NCBI GenBank assembly: GCA_021604865.1
Contig: BQJU01000014.1
Location: 62,001 to 126,000 of the forward strand
Direction: 5' to 3'
DNA: 64,000 nt
Origin: Saprospiraceae bacterium
GTDB taxonomy: Bacteria; Bacteroidota; Bacteroidia; Chitinophagales; Saprospiraceae
In this document: positions 46,428 through 54,823 of the stretch, piece after piece
Layout: every line of letters starts with the position of its first letter
Position numbering within the stretch: position 1 is the first letter of the stretch
Notes under the pieces: generated by a model
What the model saw: the letters and a program-made list of their open reading frames with translations, nothing else
What the model was told of the DNA's origin: nothing
Database searches by the model: none
Program-made: the position numbers and the translations under genes

Positions 46428-46979
46428 GTGTTATACAAAGTAAAACTGAAGAATGCTGATGAGGAGGTATTGCTTGATGATAAGGTATATGAATACCTGA
46501 CTAGCGATCCTTACCTTGTCAAAGTAGACTTCATAAACAATTTACGGCGTCATTCTAGTGGATGCGCTGTTTTCCAAAAGACCTGGAAAAAGGCTGATGG
46601 TAGTTACAAAACAGAAACCATTTATTTGCACAAGTTGATCGCCGAGAAATTTTTGGCAGAGACCAGAGGCGGCAAAAAAAACCTGGTAGGTGCAAAAAAT
46701 GGCAACAAACTGGATTGTCGCCTTGAAAATTTAGCTTATCGCTCCCGTTCCGTTGCCAGTCGTAAGCGAAAAACCAGTAGCAAAGTCGGTTATACTGGTG
46801 TTTACAAAGAAAATAACCGTTATCGGGCAGTCATTTCTGTTAACAGGAAATCTGTTCATATCGGCATGTTTTCAACAGCTGAGGAAGCTGCAATGGCTTA
46901 CAATAAGATGTCACGGGAGCTCTATGGAGAAGATGGTAAAATAAATGTTGTTAAACCTAAAAAGGGAGACGACGACTAA
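46428..46979 (+). CDS. HNH-type and AP2-domain DNA-binding protein
   Basis: 183 residues starting at a GTG codon. The N-terminal half has an HNH-like segment (YLHKLIAEKF ... AKNGNKLDCRLENLAY) and the C-terminal half an AP2/ERF-like DNA-binding domain (GYTGVYKENNRYRAVISV ... FSTAEEAAMAYNKMSRELYG). The order is that of homing endonuclease-like proteins, but the gene is free-standing, not inside an intron or intein. The HNH catalytic His-Asn-His is not complete in what I can see, so it may be a regulator or nuclease relic. No clear ribosome-binding sequence. Confidence 0.68.
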   Translation: MLYKVKLKNADEEVLLDDKVYEYLTSDPYLVKVDFINNLRRHSSGCAVFQKTWKKADGSYKTETIYLHKLIAEKFLAETRGGKKNLVGAKNGNKLDCRLENLAYRSRSVASRKRKTSSKVGYTGVYKENNRYRAVISVNRKSVHIGMFSTAEEAAMAYNKMSRELYGEDGKINVVKPKKGDDD

Positions 46980-47010
46980 CGAACCAAGCTTTCTGTTTTA
47001 AATTACTAGC

Positions 47011-47691
47011 CTAAAATTCCTGCTTAAAAGCTCTGGTCATTTCTCTTTTTCCGGGAGGACCTGGGAGCGCTTCGACTGTAAAACCAAGGTTTTTCAATAT
47101 CCTTTTCATACTACCTTTAGCACAATAAGTTACGAATATCCCACTGTTTTTTAGGCTTTTATACATCTTTTCTAATACTGGTTTTTCCCAGAGTTCGGGC
47201 TGTGCACTAGGTGCGAATGCATCAAAATAAATAAGATCAAACTGGTTGTTGTAATCTAGATTCTCAAATCTCTGACAGGTTTTCTGCAGTGAAAAGCCAG
47301 GGAGAAGGGTGCATGGAATTTCCCATGGTTGCTGATGCATCTGATAAAATAGGTCTCCTTCAGTTACTTCACATTGAAGCATTTCCGGATAATTTAACTT
47401 TAAGGCTTCTTCCTGATTGATAGGGTAGGCTTCTACTCCTGTGTAATGAATGGTCAATTCCCTTTTTTTTCCCTCTAAAAAACTAAGGAAGGTATTTAAT
47501 CCGGTTCCCCAACCAATTTCAAGTATATCAATGGATTTCTTTTGCTGGGCAGCACGATGCAGGCCAGCCTCAATAAATACATGGCGGGATTCCTGAATAG
47601 CTCCATATTTAGAGTGATAACTTTCTCCAAACTGTTCAGAAACAATGGAGTGTGAGCCATCCTGGGTTTCGAATATTCTTGATGTATTCAT
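47011..47691 (-). CDS. mnmD: tRNA 5-methylaminomethyl-2-thiouridine methyltransferase (MnmD-type)
   Basis: 226 residues; an S-adenosylmethionine-dependent methyltransferase with LEIGWGTGLNTFL at about 59-71 and the MnmD motif YFDAFAPSAQPELW. It completes the wobble-uridine modification mnm5s2U. It stands alone, without the MnmC oxidoreductase domain fused in enteric bacteria. It lies downstream of ytxJ on the same strand with a 49-bp gap. Confidence 0.88.
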   Translation of the reverse strand: MNTSRIFETQDGSHSIVSEQFGESYHSKYGAIQESRHVFIEAGLHRAAQQKKSIDILEIGWGTGLNTFLSFLEGKKRELTIHYTGVEAYPINQEEALKLNYPEMLQCEVTEGDLFYQMHQQPWEIPCTLLPGFSLQKTCQRFENLDYNNQFDLIYFDAFAPSAQPELWEKPVLEKMYKSLKNSGIFVTYCAKGSMKRILKNLGFTVEALPGPPGKREMTRAFKQEF

Positions 47692-47740
47692 AACCTGTGC
47701 TACCAGACCTGATTGAAAAATTCAAAATGAGGTTGCCCAA

Positions 47741-48094
47741 TTACAAGGGAGACGAATCCTGGAAACATTCATTTAGCTCAGCAACTGTGATGTCAAGATG
47801 AGAGGCATCATAGACACATTCTCCATCCTTGATCAAAAGAATCTGAGGAGACTCGTGGTAAACCTGAAAGGATTCTGCCACGGATTGTGATATCTGCCTA
47901 TAGGTGATGAGGTCCAGAAAATAAGCTTCGATCTCCGAATCCTTATAATTCCAATCGTTTTCCAAGCGGAATTTAGCCATCGTACTGATTGAACAACGAG
48001 TGCTGTGTTTAAAAATAACGCAAGGAATGTTCTTAGAACGTTCAATGATTGCATCGACCTGCTCGGTCGAGGTAATAGGAATCCAATTGAGCAT
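47741..48094 (-). CDS. ytxJ: Bacillithiol-system redox protein YtxJ
   Basis: 117 residues. It contains FKHSTRCSISTMAKF with the single Cys typical of YtxJ (a monothiol glutaredoxin-like fold), implying bacillithiol or a similar low-molecular-weight thiol in this organism. The start is four bases downstream of the stop of the 55-residue lipoprotein gene, so they are probably one operon with mnmD. Confidence 0.9.
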   Translation of the reverse strand: MLNWIPITSTEQVDAIIERSKNIPCVIFKHSTRCSISTMAKFRLENDWNYKDSEIEAYFLDLITYRQISQSVAESFQVYHESPQILLIKDGECVYDASHLDITVAELNECFQDSSPL

Positions 48095-48098
48095 ATAA

Positions 48099-48266
48099 TT
48101 ACCGATTAATCACGATGTTTGTGAGGGTCTTAACAACGTCAACGGTAGTTTGGTTCATTGAAAAATTATTTGGACATCCGTATCCACGGTTGCAGGAAGA
48201 AAAGGTGGCAACTGCCGCTAAAAATAACATGGCAGTGATTACTTGCTTGAGATACTTTTTTTTCAT
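48099..48266 (-). CDS. Small lipoprotein, 55 residues
   Basis: A 168-bp gene on the minus strand. The N-terminus MKKKYLKQVITAMLF is followed by a hydrophobic core and a lipobox FSSC, with Cys at residue 25; the 30-residue mature part includes YGCPNNFSMNQTTV. It is preceded by a TAATTTTG -7 box (48350-48357) and ends four bases before the ytxJ start, so it looks real despite its size. The function of the mature part is unknown; a small Cys-containing lipoprotein upstream of a bacillithiol-related gene may be meaningful. Confidence 0.7.
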   Translation of the reverse strand: MKKKYLKQVITAMLFLAAVATFSSCNRGYGCPNNFSMNQTTVDVVKTLTNIVINR

Positions 48267-48349
48267 CGGAGCTTAATTTTTAGATATGCTGGATTATATT
48301 TGAAAGTGTTAACGTTATTATTAATGTCCTTATTTTATAAAAGGTTGCG

Positions 48350-48357
48350 CAAAATTA
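48350..48357 (-). promoter_or_regulatory. -7 box for the small lipoprotein-ytxJ operon
   Basis: TAATTTTG on the minus strand, an exact TAnnTTTG match, 83 bp upstream of the small lipoprotein start. Confidence 0.5.
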
Positions 48358-48438
48358 AACATTATTCCCTAAAAAAGAGAATAGGTGGGTAGCTGACAAT
48401 AAATCTGCGTATGTAAGTCAGCTAATAGAGTAGGGTAG

Positions 48439-48468
48439 TTGTTAATATTACTAGTTTTAGTATTTTTG
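48439..48468 (+). promoter_or_regulatory. Promoter for pdhB
   Basis: TTG (48439-48441), exactly 19 bp, then TATTTTTG (48461-48468), an almost ideal TTTG-N19-TAnnTTTG promoter 64 bp before the start codon. Confidence 0.7.
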
Positions 48469-48532
48469 CCAATTGTTGCAACATCTGAACAATCCATTTT
48501 AGAATCAATAGCGAAACAAGCAATAAAAAGAT

Positions 48533-49519
48533 ATGGCTAGAGAATTAGCACTTAGAGATGCTTTGAACGAAGCAATGTCGGAAGAAATGCGGAGAGACGA
48601 AACCGTATTTTTAATGGGAGAAGAGGTTGCCGAATATAATGGCGCCTACAAAGTAAGTAAGGGAATGTTGGATGAGTTTGGCCCAAGACGTGTCATTGAT
48701 ACGCCGATTGCCGAACTGGGGTTTACAGGCATCGGAGTAGGTGCCGCAATGAACGGCCTGCGTCCGATAATCGAGTTCATGACTTGGAACTTTGCCGTTC
48801 TGGCTTTTGACCAGATTGTCAATAATGCCGCAAAGACCCTTTCTCAGTCAGGAGGACAATTCAAATGTCCTATTGTTTTTCGTGGTCCATCGGGAGCCGC
48901 TGGCCAATTGGCACAGCAGCATTCGCAGACTTTTGAAAGCTGGATGGGTAATGTTCCTGGCTTAAAAGTGATTTCCTGTATTGATCCGGCTGATGCCAAA
49001 GGGCTTTTGAAATCAGCTATTCGCGATGATGATCCCATTTGTGTGATGGAATCGGAATTGCTCTATGGGTATAAAGGAGAAGTGCCAGAAGGAGAATATT
49101 TAGTCCCAATCGGCGTGGCGAGAGTGAGAAAAGAGGGAACAGATGTAACGATTGTTTCCTACAACAAAATGGTGCTCACAGCCCTGGAAGCTGCTGAGGA
49201 ATTGGCCAAGGAAGGCATTTCTGCTGAAGTTATAGACCTGAGAACGATCCGCCCGCTAGATTATGGAACCGTGGTTAACTCTGTAAAGAAAACCAACAGA
49301 CTGGTCGTGGTTGATGAAGCCTGGCCCTTTGCTGGTGTTTCTGCTGAAGTGGCCTATGAAATCCAAAAATATGCATTTGATTATCTGGATGCCCCGGTAA
49401 CACGGGTTAATTCAGCAGATACATCCCTTGGCTATGCGCCCACATTTGTGGAGGAATATTTGCCAAATCCTGCCAAAGTGATTAAAGCTGTCAAGGAGGT
49501 CATGTACATTAAAGGCTAA
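48533..49519 (+). CDS. pdhB: Pyruvate dehydrogenase E1 component, beta subunit
   Basis: 328 residues, transketolase-like beta subunit of the 2-oxo-acid dehydrogenase complex. Conserved ALNEAMSEEMRRDETVFLMGEEV, FRGPSGAAGQLAQQHSQ and DEAWPFAGVSAE motifs are present. The family includes branched-chain and acetoin E1-beta subunits; the pattern favours pyruvate. The alpha subunit and E2/E3 genes are not adjacent. It is followed by a terminator at 49544. Confidence 0.9.
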   Translation: MARELALRDALNEAMSEEMRRDETVFLMGEEVAEYNGAYKVSKGMLDEFGPRRVIDTPIAELGFTGIGVGAAMNGLRPIIEFMTWNFAVLAFDQIVNNAAKTLSQSGGQFKCPIVFRGPSGAAGQLAQQHSQTFESWMGNVPGLKVISCIDPADAKGLLKSAIRDDDPICVMESELLYGYKGEVPEGEYLVPIGVARVRKEGTDVTIVSYNKMVLTALEAAEELAKEGISAEVIDLRTIRPLDYGTVVNSVKKTNRLVVVDEAWPFAGVSAEVAYEIQKYAFDYLDAPVTRVNSADTSLGYAPTFVEEYLPNPAKVIKAVKEVMYIKG

Positions 49520-49543
49520 GAGCCTCAGTGGTTTACCGTGTAC

Positions 49544-49584
49544 AAATGCCGGTTTAGGAGTCGTTCCTAACCGGCATTTGTTGT
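49544..49584 (+). terminator. Terminator after pdhB
   Basis: A stem of AAATGCCGGTT(T)AGGA and TCCTAACCGGCATTT, with one bulged base, followed by GTTGTT. 24 bp after the stop codon. Confidence 0.8.
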
Positions 49585-50200
49585 TAAGTGCAAAAATGCC
49601 GAATTTATGATTATTATGTTAAGTAGAAGTTTAAATTGGCATCTTGCTGAGATAGGGAAGCATCTGATTGGACCTCAGATTGAGTCTCAGGGAGTGATTG
49701 ACTGTATACACAAGTCTGATGATCTGGTGCGATGTATTGGAATGGACGATGCATTAGAATGTGTGTAATTGAAAATTGTATACACTGTAGTCTGCTTCAA
49801 GGAATTTTAAGGCCTATAGAGATAGCTTGGTGCTACAGCTGAAGATTTTTTTGCAAAAGTTTTAATGTGTCAGTTCAATGCGTGATTGCGCGTTTGGGTA
49901 ACTTACGTTGCACGACGTACAAGGTTCTCTTGTTTATCGTGGTGTTTTCATTCCTATAATATATATTATGTTAAATAGATGAGTGCAATTGGTAGATAGA
50001 CTCCAATCTGGGTACAATTCCGTAAAAAAAGAGATTGAAAAACCTGTGTGACCTAATTGATGCATGCGGTAGAAGCTTTACTGAATAAATTTTCTACTGT
50101 GCCACTTTACTAAAAAAAATATACTGTGCTGAAATAATCAACCCCCTACCCTTTTGGGTATACGGGGATATTTTGAGGTTAAAACAGAGAATTTAAATGT

Positions 50201-50235
50201 GGGGCGAAGGAAATTGAAACGATTTCCTTCGCCCC
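50201..50235 (-). terminator. Hairpin after the SQR gene
   Basis: A perfect 14-bp stem GGGGCGAAGGAAAT/ATTTCCTTCGCCCC with a 7-base loop, 17 bp downstream of the SQR stop on the minus strand. The T-tract is weak. Confidence 0.75.
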
Positions 50236-50252
50236 CTCGTCATGAACAGAAA

Positions 50253-51503
50253 CTATACATCTATCCCTTTCATCATCTTATTCCAGTACAAATAAGGCAA
50301 AATATACTTTTTCAGCATCCATAACCTCCAATGCTCTTTATCTGAATTGAAGACAAGCATCTGCTTGAGCTTTGGATCTGGTGTGAAATTTTGATCATAA
50401 TCAAACTCTGCCAATACCATTTTTCCATATCCGGTGACTAATGGACAAGAGGAATAGCCATTGTATTGTTTATTTGTGATAGCATTTATTTCCATCAGCT
50501 TTAGAATATTCGCCACCACGATGGGTGTTTGTTTTCTAATGGCTGCTCCGGTTTTTGCGGTAGGTAATCCGCACACATCTCCTAGACCAAAGACATTCCG
50601 ATAATCGGGAGATTGCAAGGTGTGCTTATCTACGTTCATCCAGCCGGTATCCAATGCAAATGGTGAGTTTTTAATAAATTCTGGAGCAGTTTGAGGTGGC
50701 GCTAAGTGCATCATATCAAACTTAATGCCTATACGGTCTCCATCTTTAATGACCTTAATGTTATCCTTTTTATTGTAGTATTTTTCATGATCTGCCATCT
50801 CGTACCAGGCAATTTGCGCTTTCCCGTCTACCGCTACGAGTTTATACCCGAAATTAAGTGAAATATCATGTCTATCCACTACTTCCATCAAGGTTTTGGC
50901 AATTGATTTTATACCAAAAATTACGGTTCCCGGTGTTGCAAAAACAATATTTGTTTTTTTATGCACGCCATTCCTTTTAAAAGCTTCTGCGGCCAGATAC
51001 ATGATCTTTTGAGGGGCACCTCCACATTTAATCGGAGTGGTAGGTTGGGTAAACAATGCCGTTCCACCTTTGAAATTTTTGATAACTTCCCAGGTGTGCT
51101 TAGGGTCTGTATAATTACTGCAAACTACACCTTTGTCAATGGCTTCTGAAAGTCCCTCCACCAGTGATGTATCATTTTTTAAACCAGGGCAAACGACCAG
51201 ATAATCGTATAGGTATTCATTACCGTTTTTGGTAATCACCTTATTTTGCTCTGGTTCAAATTTGTTGGCATACTCTTTTATCCAATTTACCCCTTTGGGT
51301 ATAAGCGATTTCATCGGGCGGGCAGTATCTTCAAATTTATACGTATTGGCTCCAACCAAAGTCCATGCCGGTTGATAATAATGAGTTTCGGCGGGGTCAA
51401 TAAGTCCAATAGTCAATTGGGGCTGCTGTTTTTTTAATTGAGCAGCTGCCATTATGCCTCCTGTTCCACCGCCAATAATTAATACCTGATGATGAGTAGC
51501 CAT
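50253..51503 (-). CDS. sqr: Sulfide:quinone oxidoreductase (type II-like)
   Basis: 416 residues. A flavoprotein that oxidises sulfide and passes electrons to the quinone pool. FAD-binding GGGTGG (11-16), YQPAW at 43-47, the Cys in KCGGAPQK (Cys160), matching the SQR redox cysteine motif, and a second Cys311 in GLGDVCGLPTAKTGAA, the place of the other redox cysteine. These two cysteines form the trisulfide/disulfide relay in known SQRs. It is last of the sulfur gene string, 84 bp after the CstB-like gene, with an intervening stem-loop. Confidence 0.88.
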   Translation of the reverse strand: MATHHQVLIIGGGTGGIMAAAQLKKQQPQLTIGLIDPAETHYYQPAWTLVGANTYKFEDTARPMKSLIPKGVNWIKEYANKFEPEQNKVITKNGNEYLYDYLVVCPGLKNDTSLVEGLSEAIDKGVVCSNYTDPKHTWEVIKNFKGGTALFTQPTTPIKCGGAPQKIMYLAAEAFKRNGVHKKTNIVFATPGTVIFGIKSIAKTLMEVVDRHDISLNFGYKLVAVDGKAQIAWYEMADHEKYYNKKDNIKVIKDGDRIGIKFDMMHLAPPQTAPEFIKNSPFALDTGWMNVDKHTLQSPDYRNVFGLGDVCGLPTAKTGAAIRKQTPIVVANILKLMEINAITNKQYNGYSSCPLVTGYGKMVLAEFDYDQNFTPDPKLKQMLVFNSDKEHWRLWMLKKYILPYLYWNKMMKGIDV

Positions 51504-51519
51504 GATTAATTTATTTATC

Positions 51520-51554
51520 GGAGCTGTCCTAAAAATTCAATTTAAGACAGCTCC
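51520..51554. promoter_or_regulatory. Stem-loop between the CstB-like and SQR genes
   Basis: A 9-bp stem GGAGCTGTC/GACAGCTCC, extendable by four pairs after one mismatch. It lies between the stop of the CstB-like gene (51588) and the SQR start (51503). It may reduce readthrough or stabilise one mRNA half; on the plus strand T6 follows. Confidence 0.5.
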
Positions 51555-51587
51555 ATTTTTTCTAAATCCTGTTAAGATAAGTTTCCG

Positions 51588-52985
51588 TTACAGAGTCGTC
51601 GGGCATACGTAATCGGAAACAGGAATATCTGTCTCTTTGATGGCGTTAAAACCTCCCTGTATATCAATCAAATTATGGTAACCTCTTGATTTCAAAATAG
51701 AGGACGCTATCATGGAACGGTATCCGCCTTCACAATGCAAATAGAAGGGTTCTTCCTTCGGAAATTCAGCTAGATGTTCATTAATTTCACCAAGAGGCGT
51801 ATTTTCTGCATCAACGACATGTTCTGATAAATATTCGGATTGTTTCCGTACATCAAAAATCTTGGCTTTTACATCCTTTAGCTCCGTTGCCGGGACAGAA
51901 GTCACGGTATCCGTTTCTTTGTTAGCTGCTTTCCATGCCTTGATTCCACCTTTCAAATATCCGAGCGTGTTATCAAAGCCCACCCTCGACAAACGAGTAA
52001 CGGCTTCTTCTTCTCTACCTTCTGGCACGATCAAAATAATGGGCTGTTGCACATCTACTACCAGCTCCCCTACCCAAGGCGCAAAACTGCTGTCTAAACC
52101 AATAAAAATACTGTTTGGAATATGACCTGCTGCAAAATCTTCCGGCATGCGTACATCCAGCATTAAAGCCTCTGTTTCGCTGGCAATGATTTCAAACTCG
52201 GCAGGAGAAAGCGGTTTCATTCCATCTGCTAACACTTTGTCTATGCTTTCATATCCTTCCTTATTCAGTTTTACATTAAGTGGAAAATATCCTGGAGGAG
52301 GAAGTAATCCATCTGTTACCTCTTTAATAAATTCCGCTTTGGTCATATCCGCACGAAGAGCATAATTCATTTTCTTTTGGTTGCCCAGCGTGTCCACCGT
52401 TTCCTTCATCATATTTTTACCGCAGGCACTACCTGCACCATGCGCCGGATAAACGATAATGTCATCGGAAAGAGGCATGATTTTGTTGCGTAAACTTTCG
52501 TAAAGGATTCCCGCCAGTTCTTCCTGAGTCATGTGAGCTGCTTTTTGCGCCAAATCAGGTCTTCCCACATCTCCAAGAAATAACGTATCTCCGGTGAAAA
52601 GGGCGGTTTCATTACCTTCCTCATCTATTAATAAATAGGTCGTACTTTCCATGGTATGGCCAGGTGTATGAAGCACTTTAATGCTCACTTTTCCGAGTTT
52701 AAACACCTCGCCATCTTTTGCAATATGGGCTTCAAAACTTGGATTGGCAGTAGGACCATAAACGATCGGCGCTCCCGTCTTTTCAGCAAGAGTCACGTGT
52801 CCGCTTACAAAATCAGCATGGAAATGGGTTTCGAAAATATACTTGATTTTTGCTCCGTTTTCTTCTGCCTTTTTTAGATAAGGGGACACTTCCCGTAAAG
52901 GGTCAATAATGGCAGCTTCTCCTTCGCTTTGGATGTAATATGCGCCTTGTGCTAAACAACCGGTATAAATTTGATCTATTATCAT
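51588..52985 (-). CDS. cstB: Persulfide dioxygenase-rhodanese fusion (CstB-like)
   Basis: 465 residues, cytoplasmic. Domain order: ETHE1-like metallo-beta-lactamase fold (about 1-240), a rhodanese-like domain lacking the catalytic Cys (about 265-355), and an active rhodanese domain (about 365-455; Cys418 in YLHCEGGYRS). The iron-site residues are probably His54 (THFHAD), His110 (HTPGH) and Asp133 (TGDT); the position after Asp58 is Phe rather than the usual His, as expected for a mononuclear iron centre. It would oxidise persulfides to sulfite/thiosulfate. A dyad promoter is at 53018-53062. Confidence 0.88.
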   Translation of the reverse strand: MIIDQIYTGCLAQGAYYIQSEGEAAIIDPLREVSPYLKKAEENGAKIKYIFETHFHADFVSGHVTLAEKTGAPIVYGPTANPSFEAHIAKDGEVFKLGKVSIKVLHTPGHTMESTTYLLIDEEGNETALFTGDTLFLGDVGRPDLAQKAAHMTQEELAGILYESLRNKIMPLSDDIIVYPAHGAGSACGKNMMKETVDTLGNQKKMNYALRADMTKAEFIKEVTDGLLPPPGYFPLNVKLNKEGYESIDKVLADGMKPLSPAEFEIIASETEALMLDVRMPEDFAAGHIPNSIFIGLDSSFAPWVGELVVDVQQPIILIVPEGREEEAVTRLSRVGFDNTLGYLKGGIKAWKAANKETDTVTSVPATELKDVKAKIFDVRKQSEYLSEHVVDAENTPLGEINEHLAEFPKEEPFYLHCEGGYRSMIASSILKSRGYHNLIDIQGGFNAIKETDIPVSDYVCPTTL

Positions 52986-53017
52986 TTTAGATGGTTTTTA
53001 ATTAACTAATGATGATA

Positions 53018-53062
53018 CAAAAATACGGGCCTTTTGCTTATCGGGGGGTAACATTTGTTACC
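53018..53062 (-). promoter_or_regulatory. Dyad operator and -7 box upstream of the CstB-like gene
   Basis: GGTAACATTTGTTACC (53047-53062), a perfect 6-bp inverted repeat with 4-base spacer. 21 bp downstream on the minus strand is TATTTTTG (53018-53025), a perfect TAnnTTTG -7 box, 32 bp from the start codon. There is no -33 TTTG, which suggests activator dependence. The geometry is identical to the site at 57248-57292. Confidence 0.7.
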
Positions 53063-53073
53063 ATACAAGGTGA

Positions 53074-54786
53074 TTATACATTGGTCTGAGTAGCATACCC
53101 CCTGTTCTTATCAAGCGGGTGCGAAGCATTTTCAATCAGGTTTACAGCCTCAGGTATGTTATTTAAGATGTGTGATTTTCCGATTAATTCAATCAGCTGC
53201 CCTTTTTGCAGTTTATCCCGAACAGGGCCTTTGATATCCACCATGTAAAACTGAATGTTTTTTTGCCGCAAATCCAATATCAAATCTTTCAAAGCATGGA
53301 TACCACTCGAATCTATATTATTAATCGGTCTGGCGTCGAGGATGATCTGTTGGATGTTTTTTGTATTAGCGACTTGCGCCCAAACAAAATCTTTGAAGTA
53401 ATTGACGTTGGCAAAATAGAGTTGCGCATCAAAACGAATAATTAAGATCTCTTTCAATTGTTGTACATCCTCAAACCTTTGAATATTCCGGTAGATTTTG
53501 CCATCCTTTGATCTGCCCAACACAGCAACATGTGGATAGGAAATGTTATAAATCACCACGATTAAGGAAAGGACTGCTCCTAAAATAATGCCTTCTTCTA
53601 TTCCCAAGACGAGTGTGCCAACTGCTGTAATCATAAACAACACAAAGTCTCTCCTGTCTGTCTGCCAAAGATGTTTGGCTTCAGCAACATCTATTAGTCC
53701 AAATACTGCTACCATGATAATGGCAGAAAGCACGGCTGTAGGAAGGTTATAGAAATAATCGGTTAGAAATAATAAAGTAACAATGATTAAAATAGCACTA
53801 AAGATGGCTGCCAAACCTGTCTTTGCACCACCTTGATCATTAACGGCTGTGCGGGAAAAACCACCAGTGACTGGAAACGCTTTAAAAAAGGAACCCACTA
53901 TATTGGCTAATCCAAGTCCGATTAACTCCTGATTGTTGTCTATTTCATAGTCCTTGTGTTTCTTCTGTATGGCTTTGGCAACGGCTATGGATTCCATGAA
54001 GCCAATAAAAGAAATTGTTAGAGCAGTGGGCAATAAGCGTTGAATAAGTTCAATATTTACCATAGGGAAACTAAAGGCTGGCAAACCGCCGGGCACCTCC
54101 CCTACTACATTGACCCCAAGTGAAGTTAATTGAAATAGATATACCCCAATGATGCCTAACAAAACAATGATAAGTGGACCTGGAATACGTTTATTCAGGC
54201 GTTTTACAGCTAGAAGGGTCACAATGGCTGCTACACCTAATAAAAAAGTTGGCAGGTTGATGTTTTCTATATTCTGTACAATATTGATTAGCGTTTCGTG
54301 AACCTTTCCTCTCGGAATTTCAATACCCAATAAATGTTTTATCTGACTAAAGCCAATAATTAGCGCTGCTGCGGAGGTAAACCCTGCTATTACTGGATGC
54401 GATAGAAAGTTAACAATAAACCCTAGTCGAAACAACCCCATTGAAAACTGAATTACCCCCACCATCAAGGCCAGTAAAATAGCAAGCGTAATAAATTCTG
54501 ATGAACCAATATCTGCAAATTGCCCAACACCACTGGAAATCAGTAAAGCAACCATTGCCACTGGACCAACCGCTAGTTGTCGGGAAGTACCAAAAATGGC
54601 ATAAATAATCAATGGAATTGTGGATGCATACAAGCCATAAATTGGTGGCAGACCAGCCAGCATCGCATAAGCCATGCCCTGCGGAATCAACATGACGCCA
54701 ACGGTAAGTCCTGCGGATAAGTCGCCACCAATCCATTCTTTTTTATAATTTTTCAGCCAGTTAATAATTGGCAAATATTGTCTCAT
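53074..54786 (-). CDS. SulP-family anion transporter with STAS domain
   Basis: 570 residues. About 12 membrane helices (the SulP core, QGMAYAMLAGLPPIYGLYAS and the GGFSRTAVNDQGGAKT motif), then a C-terminal STAS domain (about 440-555). It probably moves sulfate or a related oxyanion; direction and ion cannot be read from the sequence. It is the last gene of the YeeE-porin-YeeE-SulP string, separated from the CstB-like gene by that gene's own promoter. Confidence 0.88.
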   Translation of the reverse strand: MRQYLPIINWLKNYKKEWIGGDLSAGLTVGVMLIPQGMAYAMLAGLPPIYGLYASTIPLIIYAIFGTSRQLAVGPVAMVALLISSGVGQFADIGSSEFITLAILLALMVGVIQFSMGLFRLGFIVNFLSHPVIAGFTSAAALIIGFSQIKHLLGIEIPRGKVHETLINIVQNIENINLPTFLLGVAAIVTLLAVKRLNKRIPGPLIIVLLGIIGVYLFQLTSLGVNVVGEVPGGLPAFSFPMVNIELIQRLLPTALTISFIGFMESIAVAKAIQKKHKDYEIDNNQELIGLGLANIVGSFFKAFPVTGGFSRTAVNDQGGAKTGLAAIFSAILIIVTLLFLTDYFYNLPTAVLSAIIMVAVFGLIDVAEAKHLWQTDRRDFVLFMITAVGTLVLGIEEGIILGAVLSLIVVIYNISYPHVAVLGRSKDGKIYRNIQRFEDVQQLKEILIIRFDAQLYFANVNYFKDFVWAQVANTKNIQQIILDARPINNIDSSGIHALKDLILDLRQKNIQFYMVDIKGPVRDKLQKGQLIELIGKSHILNNIPEAVNLIENASHPLDKNRGYATQTNV

Positions 54787-54807
54787 CTTTATTTATTTTT
54801 AATTCCC

Positions 54808-54822
54808 GGCCTCCAAACATGC
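54808..54822. repeat. Solo repeat end, copy E
   Basis: GGCCTCCAAACATGC, the reverse complement of the GCATGTTTGGAGGCC end shared with copy C. It lies in the short gap between the SulP and YeeE genes, inside the operon. Confidence 0.45.
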
Positions 54823-54823
54823 A

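Larger units (their letters stand above)
49520..50252. other. Gene-poor 730-bp region
   Basis: After the pdhB terminator no convincing gene was seen. A 53-codon open frame at 49607-49768 has no recognised domain. A TGTATACAC word occurs twice (49702 and 49787), and tRNA-like words appear near 49985-50020 without a cloverleaf. The end holds a hairpin terminator (50201-50235) for the downstream minus-strand gene. Confidence 0.5.

Noticed and set aside
46428-46979. Intron- or intein-encoded homing endonuclease
   Set aside because: Neighbouring genes are intact and no intron-like splice structure or intein motifs are seen.
49607-49768. 53-codon plus-strand open frame
   Set aside because: No recognisable domain, promoter or conservation evidence; could be chance in a gene-poor block.
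49897-49912. Third copy of the GGTAAC-N4-GTTACC dyad
   Set aside because: Two mismatches in the right half, and no TAnnTTTG box at the 21-bp spacing on either strand, unlike the two real sites.
49981-50022. tRNA-like sequence
   Set aside because: It has D-loop-like TTGGTAGA and T-loop-like GGTACAATTCC words, but no acceptor stem and too few bases between the arms.
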